Shown: piece by piece, positions 17,904 to 27,498 of the stretch | How positions within the stretch are numbered: the first letter of the stretch is position 1 | Layout: every line of letters begins with the position of its first letter | Source of the DNA: Lachnospiraceae bacterium | GTDB taxonomy: Bacteria > Bacillota > Clostridia > Lachnospirales > Lachnospiraceae | Direction: 5' to 3' | DNA: 64,000 nucleotides | Assembly: GCA_014804795.1 (NCBI GenBank) | Contig: JAAUZC010000044.1 | Location: 80,545 to 144,544, forward strand | The notes under the pieces: generated by a model | Seen by the model: the letters and a program-made list of their open reading frames with translations, nothing else | Databases searched by the model: none | Told to the model about the DNA's origin: nothing | Position numbers and translations under genes: made by a program

Positions 17904-18077
17904 GAACTGCATATTATACGGTGTGGCGACAGCGTTGTATTGTAGACTGAATTTTTTGGACATATCAGTTTTTCGCATAGTTACATAAATCTTTATTGTT
18001 GCTATCGGATAAGATATATTTTGCAAGCGCACTTGAATAAGGTTAAATAATGTAAACAGTAAATAAGGAGTATTATA

Positions 18078-19118
18078 ATGAAAATCAGTGTTATTGTTCC
18101 GGTCTATCGGGTAGAAGCTTACTTAAAAGAGTGCATAGACTCTATTTTAAATCAGGATTTTTCCGACTATGAGGTTCTGCTGATCGATGACGGATCTCCA
18201 GACCGGTGCGGAGATATCTGTGAAGAATATGCGCAGCAGAATACCTGCGTCCGCGTATTCCATCAGGAGAACAAAGGGCTTTCGGCTGCACGAAATCTTG
18301 GCATGGAAATGGCAGAGGGGGAGTGGCTGACGTTTGTCGATTCGGATGACTGGTTGGAGAAAGATGCATTGAAAGTACTGTATCAGAGGGCGGTTGAAAC
18401 ACAGTGTGATATCGTGTGCGCATTTTACTATTCGAATTATCCTGACAGACAGATACGTGCGTGGCCGGAAGGAATCGGCGAGAAAACGTATCATGCCCGG
18501 GAAAATCGACAATTTCTTTTTGAGTGTGCGACTTATCGCACTGAGCCCAAAAAGGAGGCGTGGCTGTGTACGGCGTGGGGGAAATTATACCGCGCAGAGT
18601 TTTTGCGTGAGCATAAGATAATTTTTCCGGTTGGACTGAGATCAGAGGATTTACTTTTTAGTCTTCATGTGGCTTGTCATGTAGAGCGACTGCATCTGAC
18701 AGATATTCCTGTGTATCATTATCGAATGCGCCAGTCATCCATAATTAATACAGCTTCTTTTGAAGGCGATAAGCGAATTTATGCTGCTGTACATGCTTTT
18801 ATGGAGGAACATCAGGTGATAGGGGAAATTCAACCATATTATTATTGCATTATTGTTATGGGGGTACTAAGGAACAGTAGGCTGCGCAGAAAAAATATAT
18901 CTGACAGATTCACATTTCGTGCAGCAGTGCAGGAACTGAAAGAATACGCTGATCTTCCAGAATACAGGGAGGCTTTTGAAAAAGCCGATTTAAAAGCATC
19001 ACCTATAAAAACGAAGTTTTTTCTGTTCCTTCTGAGACAGAGAATGTACCGGACGTTGGTTGCAGTGTCTGTTATATATGAAAAATTTTTGAAGAAAAAA
19101 AAATGTTACTGGAAGTAG
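18078..19118 (+). CDS. Glycosyltransferase family 2, paralogue 2
   Basis: The 346-residue protein has the same GT-A motifs as its upstream paralogue (VIVPVYRVEAYLKECIDSIL, IDDGSPDRCGDICEEYA, NKGLSAARNLGME), with an intact VDSDDWLE. AAGGAG lies 8 bases before the ATG. The 3' end of the gene from about 18848 is repeated at 13490. The family (capsule GT2 enzymes) commonly transfers hexoses or N-acetylhexosamines from nucleotide donors; the sugar cannot be read from the sequence. Confidence 0.88.
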   Translation: MKISVIVPVYRVEAYLKECIDSILNQDFSDYEVLLIDDGSPDRCGDICEEYAQQNTCVRVFHQENKGLSAARNLGMEMAEGEWLTFVDSDDWLEKDALKVLYQRAVETQCDIVCAFYYSNYPDRQIRAWPEGIGEKTYHARENRQFLFECATYRTEPKKEAWLCTAWGKLYRAEFLREHKIIFPVGLRSEDLLFSLHVACHVERLHLTDIPVYHYRMRQSSIINTASFEGDKRIYAAVHAFMEEHQVIGEIQPYYYCIIVMGVLRNSRLRRKNISDRFTFRAAVQELKEYADLPEYREAFEKADLKASPIKTKFFLFLLRQRMYRTLVAVSVIYEKFLKKKKCYWK

Positions 19119-19174
19119 ACAGCCATAGATATGTTTCATAGTGAGGGGGCCATGTTACGGACCAAAAATTCCAG
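18848..19174 (+). repeat. Direct repeat copy 2 (GT2 3' end plus truncated flippase start)
   Basis: This segment matches 13490-13820. Here the flippase reading frame stops abruptly after about 25 bases (near AAAATTCCA), where a hairpin-rich foreign segment begins, so an insertion or deletion removed the rest of the second flippase copy. Confidence 0.85.
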
Positions 19175-19375
19175 TCACGAACCACCAGCCCTGCTGGTGG
19201 TTTGCTGTTAGCTCTACGGGGCAAATATTTCTTTTCCGCCTAAAGGCGGTCCGGCAAACCATTATCTTATTACTGGTTGCCGCTTAAAAGCGGCTCTCTG
19301 TTACTTCTTGGAATCACCTTCCATACAATCTCTTTCATATTGTTCCCCTGTTATGAAGTGACTTTTGTCAAAAGG
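19175..19375. mobile_element. Hairpin-rich insertion-sequence end (IS200/IS605-like), remnant
   Basis: Three compact stem-loops occur in about 120 bases: AACCACCAGC with GCTGGTGGTT (19180-19202), CCGCC with GGCGG near 19240, and GCCGCT with AGCGGC near 19280. On the minus strand a short frame ends KEIVWKVIPRSNREPLLSGNQ and could be the last codons of a transposase-associated protein. Subterminal hairpins of this kind are typical of IS200/IS605 ends. There is no full transposase gene. The family assignment is tentative. Confidence 0.4.
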
Positions 19376-19568
19376 TAAATTTAAAAATCTCAAACTTTTT
19401 CTTCCCCTTTGACAAACCTCACATTTTACAAGTAAATAATGTCTGCTCATTAATAAAAAATAGGCTTAAATTTCTTGAAAATACTGAGCTTTCTTACCAG
19501 ATATAGTATAATGAGTGCAGGAAAAATAGTCAGATTCGTACAAAAACCTTGCACATAGGAGAAAGCTC

Positions 19569-19655
19569 ATGTATAAATTCGAACGATATCGTCAGCTTGG
19601 ACTTGCAGATTTCAACCAGCTGGCAGGCCTAAAAATGAATCCGGAAAACCGCTAG
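19569..19655 (+). pseudogene. Transposase N-terminal stub (IS1182/IS5-like)
   Basis: An ATG behind ATAGGAGAAAGCTC opens 28 codons, MYKFERYRQLGLADFNQLA then GLKMNPENR and a stop. The NPENR ending, usually followed by WVKLA, is the beginning of many IS1182/IS5-type transposases. The rest of the transposase is missing and the sequence continues AT-rich to 19773, so this is an internally deleted insertion sequence. Confidence 0.5.
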
Positions 19656-19773
19656 GTAAAAGTTTCCGTGGATTATGCACACGAATACAGAATAAAATCT
19701 TGGGGCATAATCTGTGCATTGTATTTAATAGTATATTTCGAGAAGTATGTGATATCGGGAAATAAATAGGCTA

Positions 19774-21519
19774 CTAATTTAAAACATCCTCTTTATTCCT
19801 TAAATATGCTTTCTGATCACATATTTCATAAATATAATCACAGTTTTTAATCGTTGTCAGTCTATGTGCAATGATCACTAATGTCCTGCTACCATGCAGA
19901 CTGTCTATTGCCTCCATAACGGCAGTCTCCGTTTCACTATCTAATGCAGAAGTCGCTTCATCTAATATTAATAATTCAGGATTTGTATACAAAGCTCTGG
20001 CTATACCAATACGCTGCCGTTGTCCGCCTGATAATTTAACCCCCCTGTCTCCTATTTGAGTATTCAGACCTTTCGGGAGACTCTCCACAAATTTATCCAG
20101 TTGTGCTTCCCTTAAAGCCGCCCATACTTTCTTATCATCAGTTTCTTCTTCCGAAATTCCAAATGCAACATTACTGCGAATAGTATCATCCATCAAAAAA
20201 ATCATTTGAGGAATATAACCAATCTTTTTATGCCAGGATTTTACATGTTCAAAAACATTTTTATCTCCTATCATTATTTTTCCTTCTTGTGGCATAAGAA
20301 TTCCTAATAAAATGTCTGCCAACGTGGTTTTTCCGGCGCCAGAAGGACCTATCAATGCGATAGACTTATGTGATGGTATTTCAAAAGAAATATTTTGTAA
20401 TACATTTTTCTCACCTTCTGGATATCTAAAACTTATATTCTGTAAAAAAATATTTTTATTTAGATCAAACTCACATTTTTCTTCTTCTATAAGTTGTATG
20501 TTTTCTAAAATATTTTCTATCTCTTTCAAGTCTTCATATACATTATCAACAGCAGCTTTTCCGAACATAATTACATTTATATATTCTGATAATCGATTAA
20601 AAGAAGGAAGCATCCTAAACATAGAAACAGCAAATACCGAAAGAATAGGAATGAATGTCTTTATATCGGCACCGGAATATGTCATTACTGCTATTACTGA
20701 TAACACACTACCTATACTGAGTGTTTCTATAACCGGTTTCGGCAGGACACGCAACAATACATTTTTCCGCTGCACAACCGTTGACTCCCTATAGTTTTCA
20801 TCATACTTGTCCAGAAAATAAGCTTCTTTATTCATCACCTTAATTTCTTTTATACCTGTAAACGCCTGAATAATCCACTTATTTTGCTTTCCAGTCAATT
20901 TACGGTACGTTATTCCAAACCTGACAGAGTATTTGCGATACAAATAAATGTAAACACTTCCAGATATTCCCAGCAATAAAACAATACTAATCGTAAAGCT
21001 AAAACTTGTATATAAAAGATATAATACCAATAATATACAAATTAAAGCCTCTGTTTCAAGCTGGATTAAAGCTAATACTACCCTATAGAATGATTCCACA
21101 TCAGTAACAACATTTCTATGTAATTCTGCCACACCATTAGTAACATGATATAGATAATTCTGTTTCAAATAACAATTCATCATTCTTGTCGATAAGCGTC
21201 TTTGATTATCATAAACAAATCTGTATTGCATGCTATTTTGAAAAATAATATATACATTTTTAAAAATATATATGCAAATCAAAAACACTGTCAATAATAA
21301 AACATATTCTCTGGCAGATTGAATATTGAATATTCGTCCAATCAATATATAAGTATCATCACTCTCAATTACGCTTTCATCCGTGATAATTGTCACCAAT
21401 GGCATAACCGCTGACGCTCCTATGAGTTCAATAAATGAGCCTATAAAAATGATGACTGTAAGAATCAACAGCATTACTTTTTGATTTCTTGTAAAAATAT
21501 AATTAATTTTTTTTAACAT
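19774..21519 (-). CDS. ABC transporter with fused membrane and ATPase domains (PglK/MsbA-like lipid-linked glycan flippase)
   Basis: The 581-residue half-transporter has a six-span membrane domain (about residues 15-310) and a C-terminal ATPase domain with Walker A GPSGAGKTT, signature LSGGQRQRIGIARAL, Walker B LLILDEATSALD and H-loop AHRL. The membrane part (LPKPVIETLSIGSV, FVYDNQRRLS) resembles PglK/WlaB, the ATP-driven flippase of undecaprenyl-linked glycans in Campylobacter. Export of a lipid-linked oligosaccharide or capsule intermediate is inferred from the locus. It coexists with the Wzx at 13796. On the minus strand it sits just downstream of an aminotransferase fragment, between two rearranged regions. 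Confidence 0.85.
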   Translation of the reverse strand: MLKKINYIFTRNQKVMLLILTVIIFIGSFIELIGASAVMPLVTIITDESVIESDDTYILIGRIFNIQSAREYVLLLTVFLICIYIFKNVYIIFQNSMQYRFVYDNQRRLSTRMMNCYLKQNYLYHVTNGVAELHRNVVTDVESFYRVVLALIQLETEALICILLVLYLLYTSFSFTISIVLLLGISGSVYIYLYRKYSVRFGITYRKLTGKQNKWIIQAFTGIKEIKVMNKEAYFLDKYDENYRESTVVQRKNVLLRVLPKPVIETLSIGSVLSVIAVMTYSGADIKTFIPILSVFAVSMFRMLPSFNRLSEYINVIMFGKAAVDNVYEDLKEIENILENIQLIEEEKCEFDLNKNIFLQNISFRYPEGEKNVLQNISFEIPSHKSIALIGPSGAGKTTLADILLGILMPQEGKIMIGDKNVFEHVKSWHKKIGYIPQMIFLMDDTIRSNVAFGISEEETDDKKVWAALREAQLDKFVESLPKGLNTQIGDRGVKLSGGQRQRIGIARALYTNPELLILDEATSALDSETETAVMEAIDSLHGSRTLVIIAHRLTTIKNCDYIYEICDQKAYLRNKEDVLN

Positions 21520-21534
21520 ATTTATTGTACCTGC

Positions 21535-21729
21535 TTAAAAATATTTATCTATACAATCCTTTAATATACACATATTTAATATAATCGTATTAACTACCCT
21601 TTTTACATCTTCTTCTTTTAAATTTGTACTACATGGGATATTTACCACATGTTCCCAGTGATTTTTCGCCTTCTCCATTTTATATGTATAAGATTCCATA
21701 TATGGCTTCTGTTCATGAATCAACCCCAA
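21535..21729 (-). pseudogene. C-terminal fragment of a DegT/DnrJ/EryC1-family sugar aminotransferase
   Basis: The 64-codon frame contains KAKNHWEHVVNIPCSTNLKEEDVKRVVNTI, the characteristic end of PLP-dependent nucleotide-sugar aminotransferases (NLPCSTNLTEEDIxxV). The lysine and the cofactor-binding body are absent. Such an enzyme (LegC/PseC-like or similar) would be expected in a nonulosonate or amino-sugar pathway; here it has been lost. It lies 15 bases upstream of the ABC transporter gene on the same strand, so the transporter may now use the old gene's promoter. Confidence 0.65.
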
Positions 21730-21999
21730 ATTGGACGAAATTGAATGTTATGCCTGGACAAATTTTAGACTGCCTCATTTAATGTCAGTTTACCTCTTTT
21801 TCATACTTTTCGCAACTGTTTAATTCCTTGACACTGCTGGTTTTAATTATTATACTTAAAAGTAATTCTTAGATTTTTAATTACATGTAAGCGGCGCAGT
21901 TTGAATGCCACATATAATAAAATTGTCTGCCATTCGTAAATGAGTTTAAAGAAAAAGAGTACCAAATGCAAATGAAGTCCGGAAAAATAGAATAAAGAA
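21730..21999. other. Non-coding spacer next to duplicated flippase remnant
   Basis: No gene is visible. The segment with TTGACACTGC near 21828 recurs inverted near 30640, so this spacer is part of the inverted duplication that carries the flippase remnant and GT52 gene. Confidence 0.4.
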
Positions 22000-23190
22000 T
22001 AGAGCCAGGCAAAATTTAATATCAGGCTTTTTATCTCAAATTGAAACGATTATTGTCGGTTTGGTGTTGCTTAAACTGATTCTCAACAGTTACGGATAAG
22101 TTTTAAATGGTCTCATGTCATCCTGTGCACAGACAATCTCGTATCTGTCGTTAGTTGAAATAGGCCTATATAATGCTGGACTGATCGCACTAAGGATCAA
22201 AACAGACAAAGCGGCACTTTTTCTGTAGTAAACGCATACTATAAGCGGATAGCTTTATACTCCTCAATTGGTACGATAGCATTTGTAATAATATATCCAT
22301 TTTTTGTAAAAGATGGCATTCCGCTAATGACTATTTGCCTGATGGTATTGGCCGTTGGCGGCAATAATTAACACCCTACCTGTTCCTTGGCAAATATAAA
22401 TATTTTTACAGGCAAACGATCAAAGATACATAAGTAATTATATTCATGTAATCGCCCACATCATTTACGACTTAATAGCAGTTTTGATTATTACCGCAAA
22501 GATAAATATAGTATTAACAAAAGTTGCATTACTTTTCTCTTTACTACTGGAGTTTTTTCGCTGAAAATATTTTGTGAGAAGAAATATCATTTTATCAGCC
22601 GGAAAGCACCGCCGCTGGAAAGTGCCATAAAGCAACGGAAAGATATCTTAGCCCATCAGGTATATACATTGGCCTTAAACAGTACTGACATCACCCTCCT
22701 CACTGCTATGAGTGACAGTTTGTCAACAGTCAGTATCTATTCGATGTACAATAGGTTGCCACAGTCGTCCGTCGATCTGCTGTCAGTATCATGGTTTCAG
22801 AAGCGGCAAGCTACTGTTTCCGCATTTATAAATATTGTTTTGACATTTATGCTGATTCCGAAATATCAAATTGCCAGAGCATTGGTGGCAACGATAATCG
22901 CTGAATGGTATCGTTCCATTGCCTTGCGCTATTATTGTTATAATTAATATTCTCAAGTATGACTGGAGAAGTGGCCTTATCAGATACTTTTCAAATATGG
23001 GGATAAGTGCTGTGCTTGTTATTTTCTCATATAGAAGATTTATATGTGTTATAACCTTGATTCACCAATCGCATTTTTGATTGCCGGTGTAATTGTTGCA
23101 GGTATTGCAGCAATCGCACTGGTGGTGATAAACTATGGAATGAAACTATTGATGAATATTTATTGGCAGATATCCGCTAAAGGAGGTGTA
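22000..23190 (+). pseudogene. Degraded Wzx flippase (copy 2)
   Basis: Conserved pieces in shifting frames show a former flippase: NLISGFLSQIETIIVGLVLL, then ETISYLSLVEIGLYNAGL, YYKRIALYSSIGTIAF, YPFFVKDGIPLMTICLMV, HQVYTLALNSTDITLLTAM, SDSLSTVSIYSMYN and the end VINYGMKLLMNIYWQISAK. Several frameshifts and stops interrupt it. The longest surviving stretch is 22669-22947. It directly precedes the GT52 gene at 23193, an arrangement repeated in inverted orientation at 28761-30620. Confidence 0.75.
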
Positions 23191-23192
23191 TC

Positions 23193-24314
23193 ATGATTGC
23201 TTTTTTTTGTTCAACACCTTATCAGATTTTTTCGGTTGTATCTATTATGTGGCAATATTACAGAGAGGAAGAAACTGACCTATTTATACTGGATTTCTTT
23301 TCTGGTTCAGATAAATACGCAGAACACATTAGAACTTTAGGACTTTTTTCAAATGTATTTCATATAAATGGCTGTAAAAGATCTGATAGGATACTCAAGG
23401 ACGTCAAATATCCTGAAAAGGATTTCTGGAAAATACGGATGAGAATTTCCCATGCGTTCTGGAAGCTGTATTATTACGGCAGGTATGCTGCAGAGTTAAA
23501 GAAAGATCATATTGAGCCGGAAAAGTATTCTGCTGTATTTTTTGCAAATGGTGATCCTGTCAGCAATATAATAGGGATTTATATCAAAAGAAAGAGACTC
23601 CATATTTTACAGTATGGATTTGAGGATGGAGGCGTGGATTATATTGTTGAACTTGATAAGAAATATCGTAAAATGCATAAATTAGAAAGAATAATGGGGG
23701 TGCCGGAAAATGTTTACCATAAAGATAAGTATTGGATTTATCGGCCGGATCAAATCTACAACAGATCAAAATATGTTTCGAAAATTGAAAGAATTTTCCC
23801 GCCGGATGATGAAGTAAAAGCTCTGATATTGAAGATTTGGGATATAGGCAAAACTTCATACATTCCAAGAAGATACCTTTTCCTGGATAATTTCCTGGAA
23901 TGGGAGGAAATGCATAGAATCGTTGATTCCATATTGGAAATTGTGGGGAAAGACAATTTTACATTCAAGCCACATCCAAGAAGAATGGACAAGCTTTTTG
24001 CTGACAATCAAGTGGAGATATGGCCGGCTTCGGATATTCCCTTTGAGGCTTATTTAGCAGCCAGAAATTATAATAATAACGTAATTATCAGCTGGTATAG
24101 CACTGCCTGTTTTACACCAAAGTTTATATATGGTCAGGAACCGATAATAATTTTTATATATCGTATTGTAAATACTTCGCCGATTAATTATGGAATTGAG
24201 GAAGTCGACTTAATGGTCAATAAGTTGATCTCTGCTTACGAACATAAAGAGAGGATATATATCCCAAATGACATAAATGAACTTCGTCAGATTATAGAGC
24301 AGATAAATACATGA
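23193..24314 (+). CDS. Sialyltransferase-like glycosyltransferase (GT52-type), paralogue 1
   Basis: The 373-residue protein begins IAFFCSTPYQIFSVVSIMW, as GT52 proteins do. It shows both short motifs of bacterial sialyltransferases: E/D-D-G (FEDGG, residues 143-147) and HP (FKPHPRR, residues 258-264). A serine/threonine motif (ISWYSTAC) follows near residue 300. These form the CMP-sugar site in GT-B sialyltransferases, so transfer of a nonulosonic acid from its CMP derivative is inferred, consistent with the cytidylyltransferases at 4167 and 8494. AAAGGAGG precedes the start. A close paralogue is at 28761. Confidence 0.75.
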   Translation: MIAFFCSTPYQIFSVVSIMWQYYREEETDLFILDFFSGSDKYAEHIRTLGLFSNVFHINGCKRSDRILKDVKYPEKDFWKIRMRISHAFWKLYYYGRYAAELKKDHIEPEKYSAVFFANGDPVSNIIGIYIKRKRLHILQYGFEDGGVDYIVELDKKYRKMHKLERIMGVPENVYHKDKYWIYRPDQIYNRSKYVSKIERIFPPDDEVKALILKIWDIGKTSYIPRRYLFLDNFLEWEEMHRIVDSILEIVGKDNFTFKPHPRRMDKLFADNQVEIWPASDIPFEAYLAARNYNNNVIISWYSTACFTPKFIYGQEPIIIFIYRIVNTSPINYGIEEVDLMVNKLISAYEHKERIYIPNDINELRQIIEQINT

Positions 24315-24443
24315 GCCCTCATGACCTGCTCCCATATTCCTGAGGGCTACCTGCGAACTGCCGGAAGTCCAATAAAAATAAATTTCATGCATACCCTCTT
24401 CACCCGGTCTGCGAAAAGGGTATCGGTGGTTCCCGCCCATCCG

Positions 24444-25510
24444 TTATCGAAAATCTAATAGGCTGGTGTGCGTACTAAGGACGATGGCATTTATATTCCC
24501 CTCACAATACATGACAATGGACACGTCCGGCTGCAGCTCCCTCACATAAGCACGAATGGAGCCATCAAACTTACGAGGGTAAATGACATGAATTTCACCC
24601 ACATCACAAACCAGATAAATTGTGGAATAGTATGAAAAAGAACCTTGTAGTATCAATATTCTTTTACCCGCATTATCCTTTGCACTATTATTTTAAAAAA
24701 TGCCAACCGCATCATTGCGCCAGATGACAAAATGATATGCATTCGGTTGTGTCAAATGGTCACTGTCTGAATAGCTCAGTACATTTTGCAGGTTTTCATA
24801 ATCATAGAGCGTTTCCTTGTAAAATCCTGCCCGCACTACTCCCCTGCCGGGGGTTCCCACTACAAAATCAGTTTCAAAACGGGGCAGTATACAGATATAG
24901 GATTCCCTGTCCAATATGAAAGCGGCATAAGCTCTCCCATAGCAACCCAGAAAACAGTCATCATAGGTTGTCATCATATAAGAGCCTTCCTCAAAGAAAT
25001 AGGCGTCAAACACAAACTCTTCCCTTTCGTTCAACATCTGAGTGATCACCTGGGCAGCCCATAAGCCGGTCTCCGTTTTCCAATGGTGATCTGTTTTATA
25101 ATATGCCACATACCAGTCCAAGCCCTCTGACAGCATGATCTCCCGCATGTCCAGAGTATTTATCTCCCCATCAGAAAGTGCTTTTAAAAGTGCGTCTGCA
25201 TTTTCATTGGAAACTCTCGCTCGAAGATCATCCGCTCTCGACCAGCCAGTGTAGTATTTGTATAATCCTCTACTTTCTCTTTCAATGCTTGGATCGCTGT
25301 GGAATAAGAATCTGCCGGGCCAAAGCGCCGGTTATCTGCATGGTCACCCACCGACTCCGTTTCCTCAAAAGAATACAATGCCCGCCAATCTATAATGCTT
25401 GCCGTTGTTTTCTGATCCCCCAAAAGCTCGAGACGGGTAAAGGCATTTTCTATTCCCATTCGTTTCATCAATATCTGCCACGTACCCAGATGGACGCCTA
25501 TAGAGCTAAA
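24444..25510 (-). pseudogene. Degraded second copy of the DHHW acetyltransferase partner
   Basis: Three pieces match the intact protein encoded at 11340-12740: the N-terminal part HLGTWQILMKRMGIENAFTR with WRALYSFEETE (up to about 25510), the middle YYKTDHHWKTETGLWAA with YDDCFLG (24693-25148), and the C-terminal part YYSTIYLVCDVGEIHVI to STHTSLLDFR (24444-24656). Frameshifts and stops separate them. The DHHW motif itself is intact (DHHW), but the gene cannot make a whole protein. Its 5' end is joined to polymerase sequence, giving a chimeric ORF. Confidence 0.85.
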
Positions 25511-25969
25511 AAAGTAATATTCAATTTGGTCCCATGCAATTGCTCGACCAAGTGGCCCTAACATCAGCAATGTCTGACTCTTATCTTTTTCTTTCTGTAA
25601 AAAACAAAATAACAAATAAGAACAACAGCTATTGCTCCGCCAAATGCTTTGCTCCTCAATGTAGAGCACAGTTTGATCTTTTACCACTATAAGCAACATA
25701 ATCAAGAGTATACAACAAGCTACAAATATCGTAGGATGCGAATACATCAGCTGTGTTATTTTTAATCCATACCGAAATTCACGTGCAAAAATATACAACC
25801 GGCCATCAATGCACATGCAAATCATATAAAAACATACAATTACTTTTATATGTTCATATATATTTTTCTTAAAATCATCCAAATTCATTCCTTTAAATAT
25901 GTGTTTACCGACATACAATGGCAACCAATATTTTGAGCAAAGAAGCAACTCCGGCAGAACTATTCTCAT
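25184..25969 (-). pseudogene. Chimeric ORF: Wzy polymerase middle joined to DHHW-protein N-terminus
   Basis: This 261-codon frame starts in polymerase sequence (LPELLLCSKYWLPLYVGKH, YEHIKVIVCFYMICMCID) matching the intact wzy at 31074. After YYFFSSI it switches to the DHHW protein (GVHLGTWQILMKRM onward). A 40-odd base deletion and a frameshift also lie in the polymerase part. The fusion removes the second half of Wzy and the membrane anchor of the DHHW protein, so function is unlikely. Confidence 0.8.
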
Positions 25970-26237
25970 GAAATCTTGATATTTATATACAAAGCTCGAT
26001 ACAAACCCTATTATCAGAAATAGAATTGCACATCTTCCATATCCAACCTGACATTTAAACCTTAAAATAAAGTGGCTTTTTCAAGTCAAATACAAAAATT
26101 GGCACCGCCAAAAGTACAAACAATTCATCTGTTATCCCACCCATGGAATGTATTGTTCCAAAAAATCTTTGAAAACAAAAAGTAAAGTATGATGATAAAC
26201 AAAATATATTGATTATATCCCTTTGGCTTTTTCCTCA
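25500..26237 (-). repeat. Direct repeat of the 5' two-thirds of wzy (second copy at 31545-32335)
   Basis: Stretches of near-identity run through both segments, from TAGAGCTAAAAAAGTAA to the shared TTGCATAAATAGTGAGG end (minus-strand sense), with the 44-base segment around 31716-31760 missing here. The repeat boundary lies within the C-terminal codons of the neighbouring upstream gene in each copy. Confidence 0.85.
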
Positions 26238-27433
26238 CTATTTATGCAACCTTTCATCTGTTCCACAATATCCGCATCAACAATCTCTTCACCGGTCTTA
26301 TTTTTCAGCTGTTCCCTGCTCGCTTCACTCAGGCCGTTATTCGCTTCGGCACACATATCGCAGGTGCTGCATTTATCCAATTCTTCTTTCGTGACTCTGC
26401 CGTCTCTGTAATCTCTGCAAATCTTATTCTCATACATCGAATACGGATGCTTACTGAACAATGCTTTTGTTTTATGAATCACCACCCAGACCGCCGGTTT
26501 CCAGATATATTTATGCATTGCCGGACTCACACTGCCGATCATCCAACAGTTGCGGTCGCAGCATCGAACTCTCTTCCTTACTCCTTCTGCCTCCGGGCTA
26601 TTCCATAGCTCATCCCAATTCTGATGGCTCAGATTTCCCATAACTTCCTTATCCTTAGTGCCGTTACACGGCATCACATCACCATATGGATCAATAAAGA
26701 AAGTATCAAAGCTCATATCACAGGGAAGAAATCTTTTCTGACCATAAATGTAATTAATCAGTCCATGATTGAAATATGCCCGAAACCATTTCTTTGGGCT
26801 ATTGCTCTTAAGCAGCTCATTAATCAGGCTTTCAAAATTTTTTGCCACCATCTGGCGGTCACGAATGATATTTTTTGCTTCTACAAAATAAAAACTGTTA
26901 TGTAAACTAGCAGTAGCAAACTCCATGTCCATCTCATCAGAAATCTTATAGAGCGGTACAAGATCAGGGGCATTTTTATCCTGAACGGTCATGCCAAAGC
27001 CAACGTCTTTCATTCCCATCCCACACAGTTTTTTCAATGTGCTATATCCTCGCTGATAGCCATCCTGAAGACCGCGGATTTCATTATTCGTCTGCTCCAG
27101 ACCCTCGATGGAAATACGAATTCCAATCTGCGGAAACTCTGTGCAGAGGTCTACAATACGATCTGTAAAGAAACCGTTCGTAGAAATTACGATGCGGTCA
27201 CTTTTCTTGTACAGTTCACGCACAATATCCTTCAGATCCGTACGGATAAAAGGCTCGCCACCGGTAATGTTTGTAAAATACATCCTAGGCAGTTTTCTAA
27301 TTGTCTCAATGGAAATTTCCTCTTCCGGCTTGGACGGTGCCTTATATCGATTACACATAGAACATCGGGCATTGCAACGATATGTCACAATGACCGTTCC
27401 ATTCAGTTTCTTTTCACTGCCATTTTTTGGCAT
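26213..27433 (-). CDS. Radical SAM/SPASM protein of the polysaccharide locus
   Basis: The 406-residue protein has the cluster motif CNARCSMCN at residues 20-28, TNITGGEPFIR, VISTNGFFTDR and RISIEGLEQTNNEIRG, all standard for radical SAM. A SPASM-type C-terminal region has LPCDMSFDTFFIDPYGDVMPCNG, RCCDRNCW and CSTCDMC, enough cysteines for auxiliary iron-sulfur clusters. The DPYGDVMPCNG block resembles anaerobic sulfatase-maturase-like enzymes and cofactor or glycan modifiers; the substrate is unknown. The last 18 residues (DADIVEQMKGCINSEEKAKG) are nearly identical to the end of the unrelated GT4 enzyme at 32305, a recombination scar. Confidence 0.85.
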   Translation of the reverse strand: MPKNGSEKKLNGTVIVTYRCNARCSMCNRYKAPSKPEEEISIETIRKLPRMYFTNITGGEPFIRTDLKDIVRELYKKSDRIVISTNGFFTDRIVDLCTEFPQIGIRISIEGLEQTNNEIRGLQDGYQRGYSTLKKLCGMGMKDVGFGMTVQDKNAPDLVPLYKISDEMDMEFATASLHNSFYFVEAKNIIRDRQMVAKNFESLINELLKSNSPKKWFRAYFNHGLINYIYGQKRFLPCDMSFDTFFIDPYGDVMPCNGTKDKEVMGNLSHQNWDELWNSPEAEGVRKRVRCCDRNCWMIGSVSPAMHKYIWKPAVWVVIHKTKALFSKHPYSMYENKICRDYRDGRVTKEELDKCSTCDMCAEANNGLSEASREQLKNKTGEEIVDADIVEQMKGCINSEEKAKGI

Positions 27434-27498
27434 GACTTCCTCTCCTCTTACAGTAGTTATAGTATCTGTTGCTTATTACTTAATATTAATAACCCAAA

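Noticed and set aside
24315..24443. Inverted repeat AGCCCTCA/TGAGGGCT after the first GT52 gene as a terminator
   Set aside because: The stem is only 8 bases with a loop of about 20 and no T tract follows, so it was not called.
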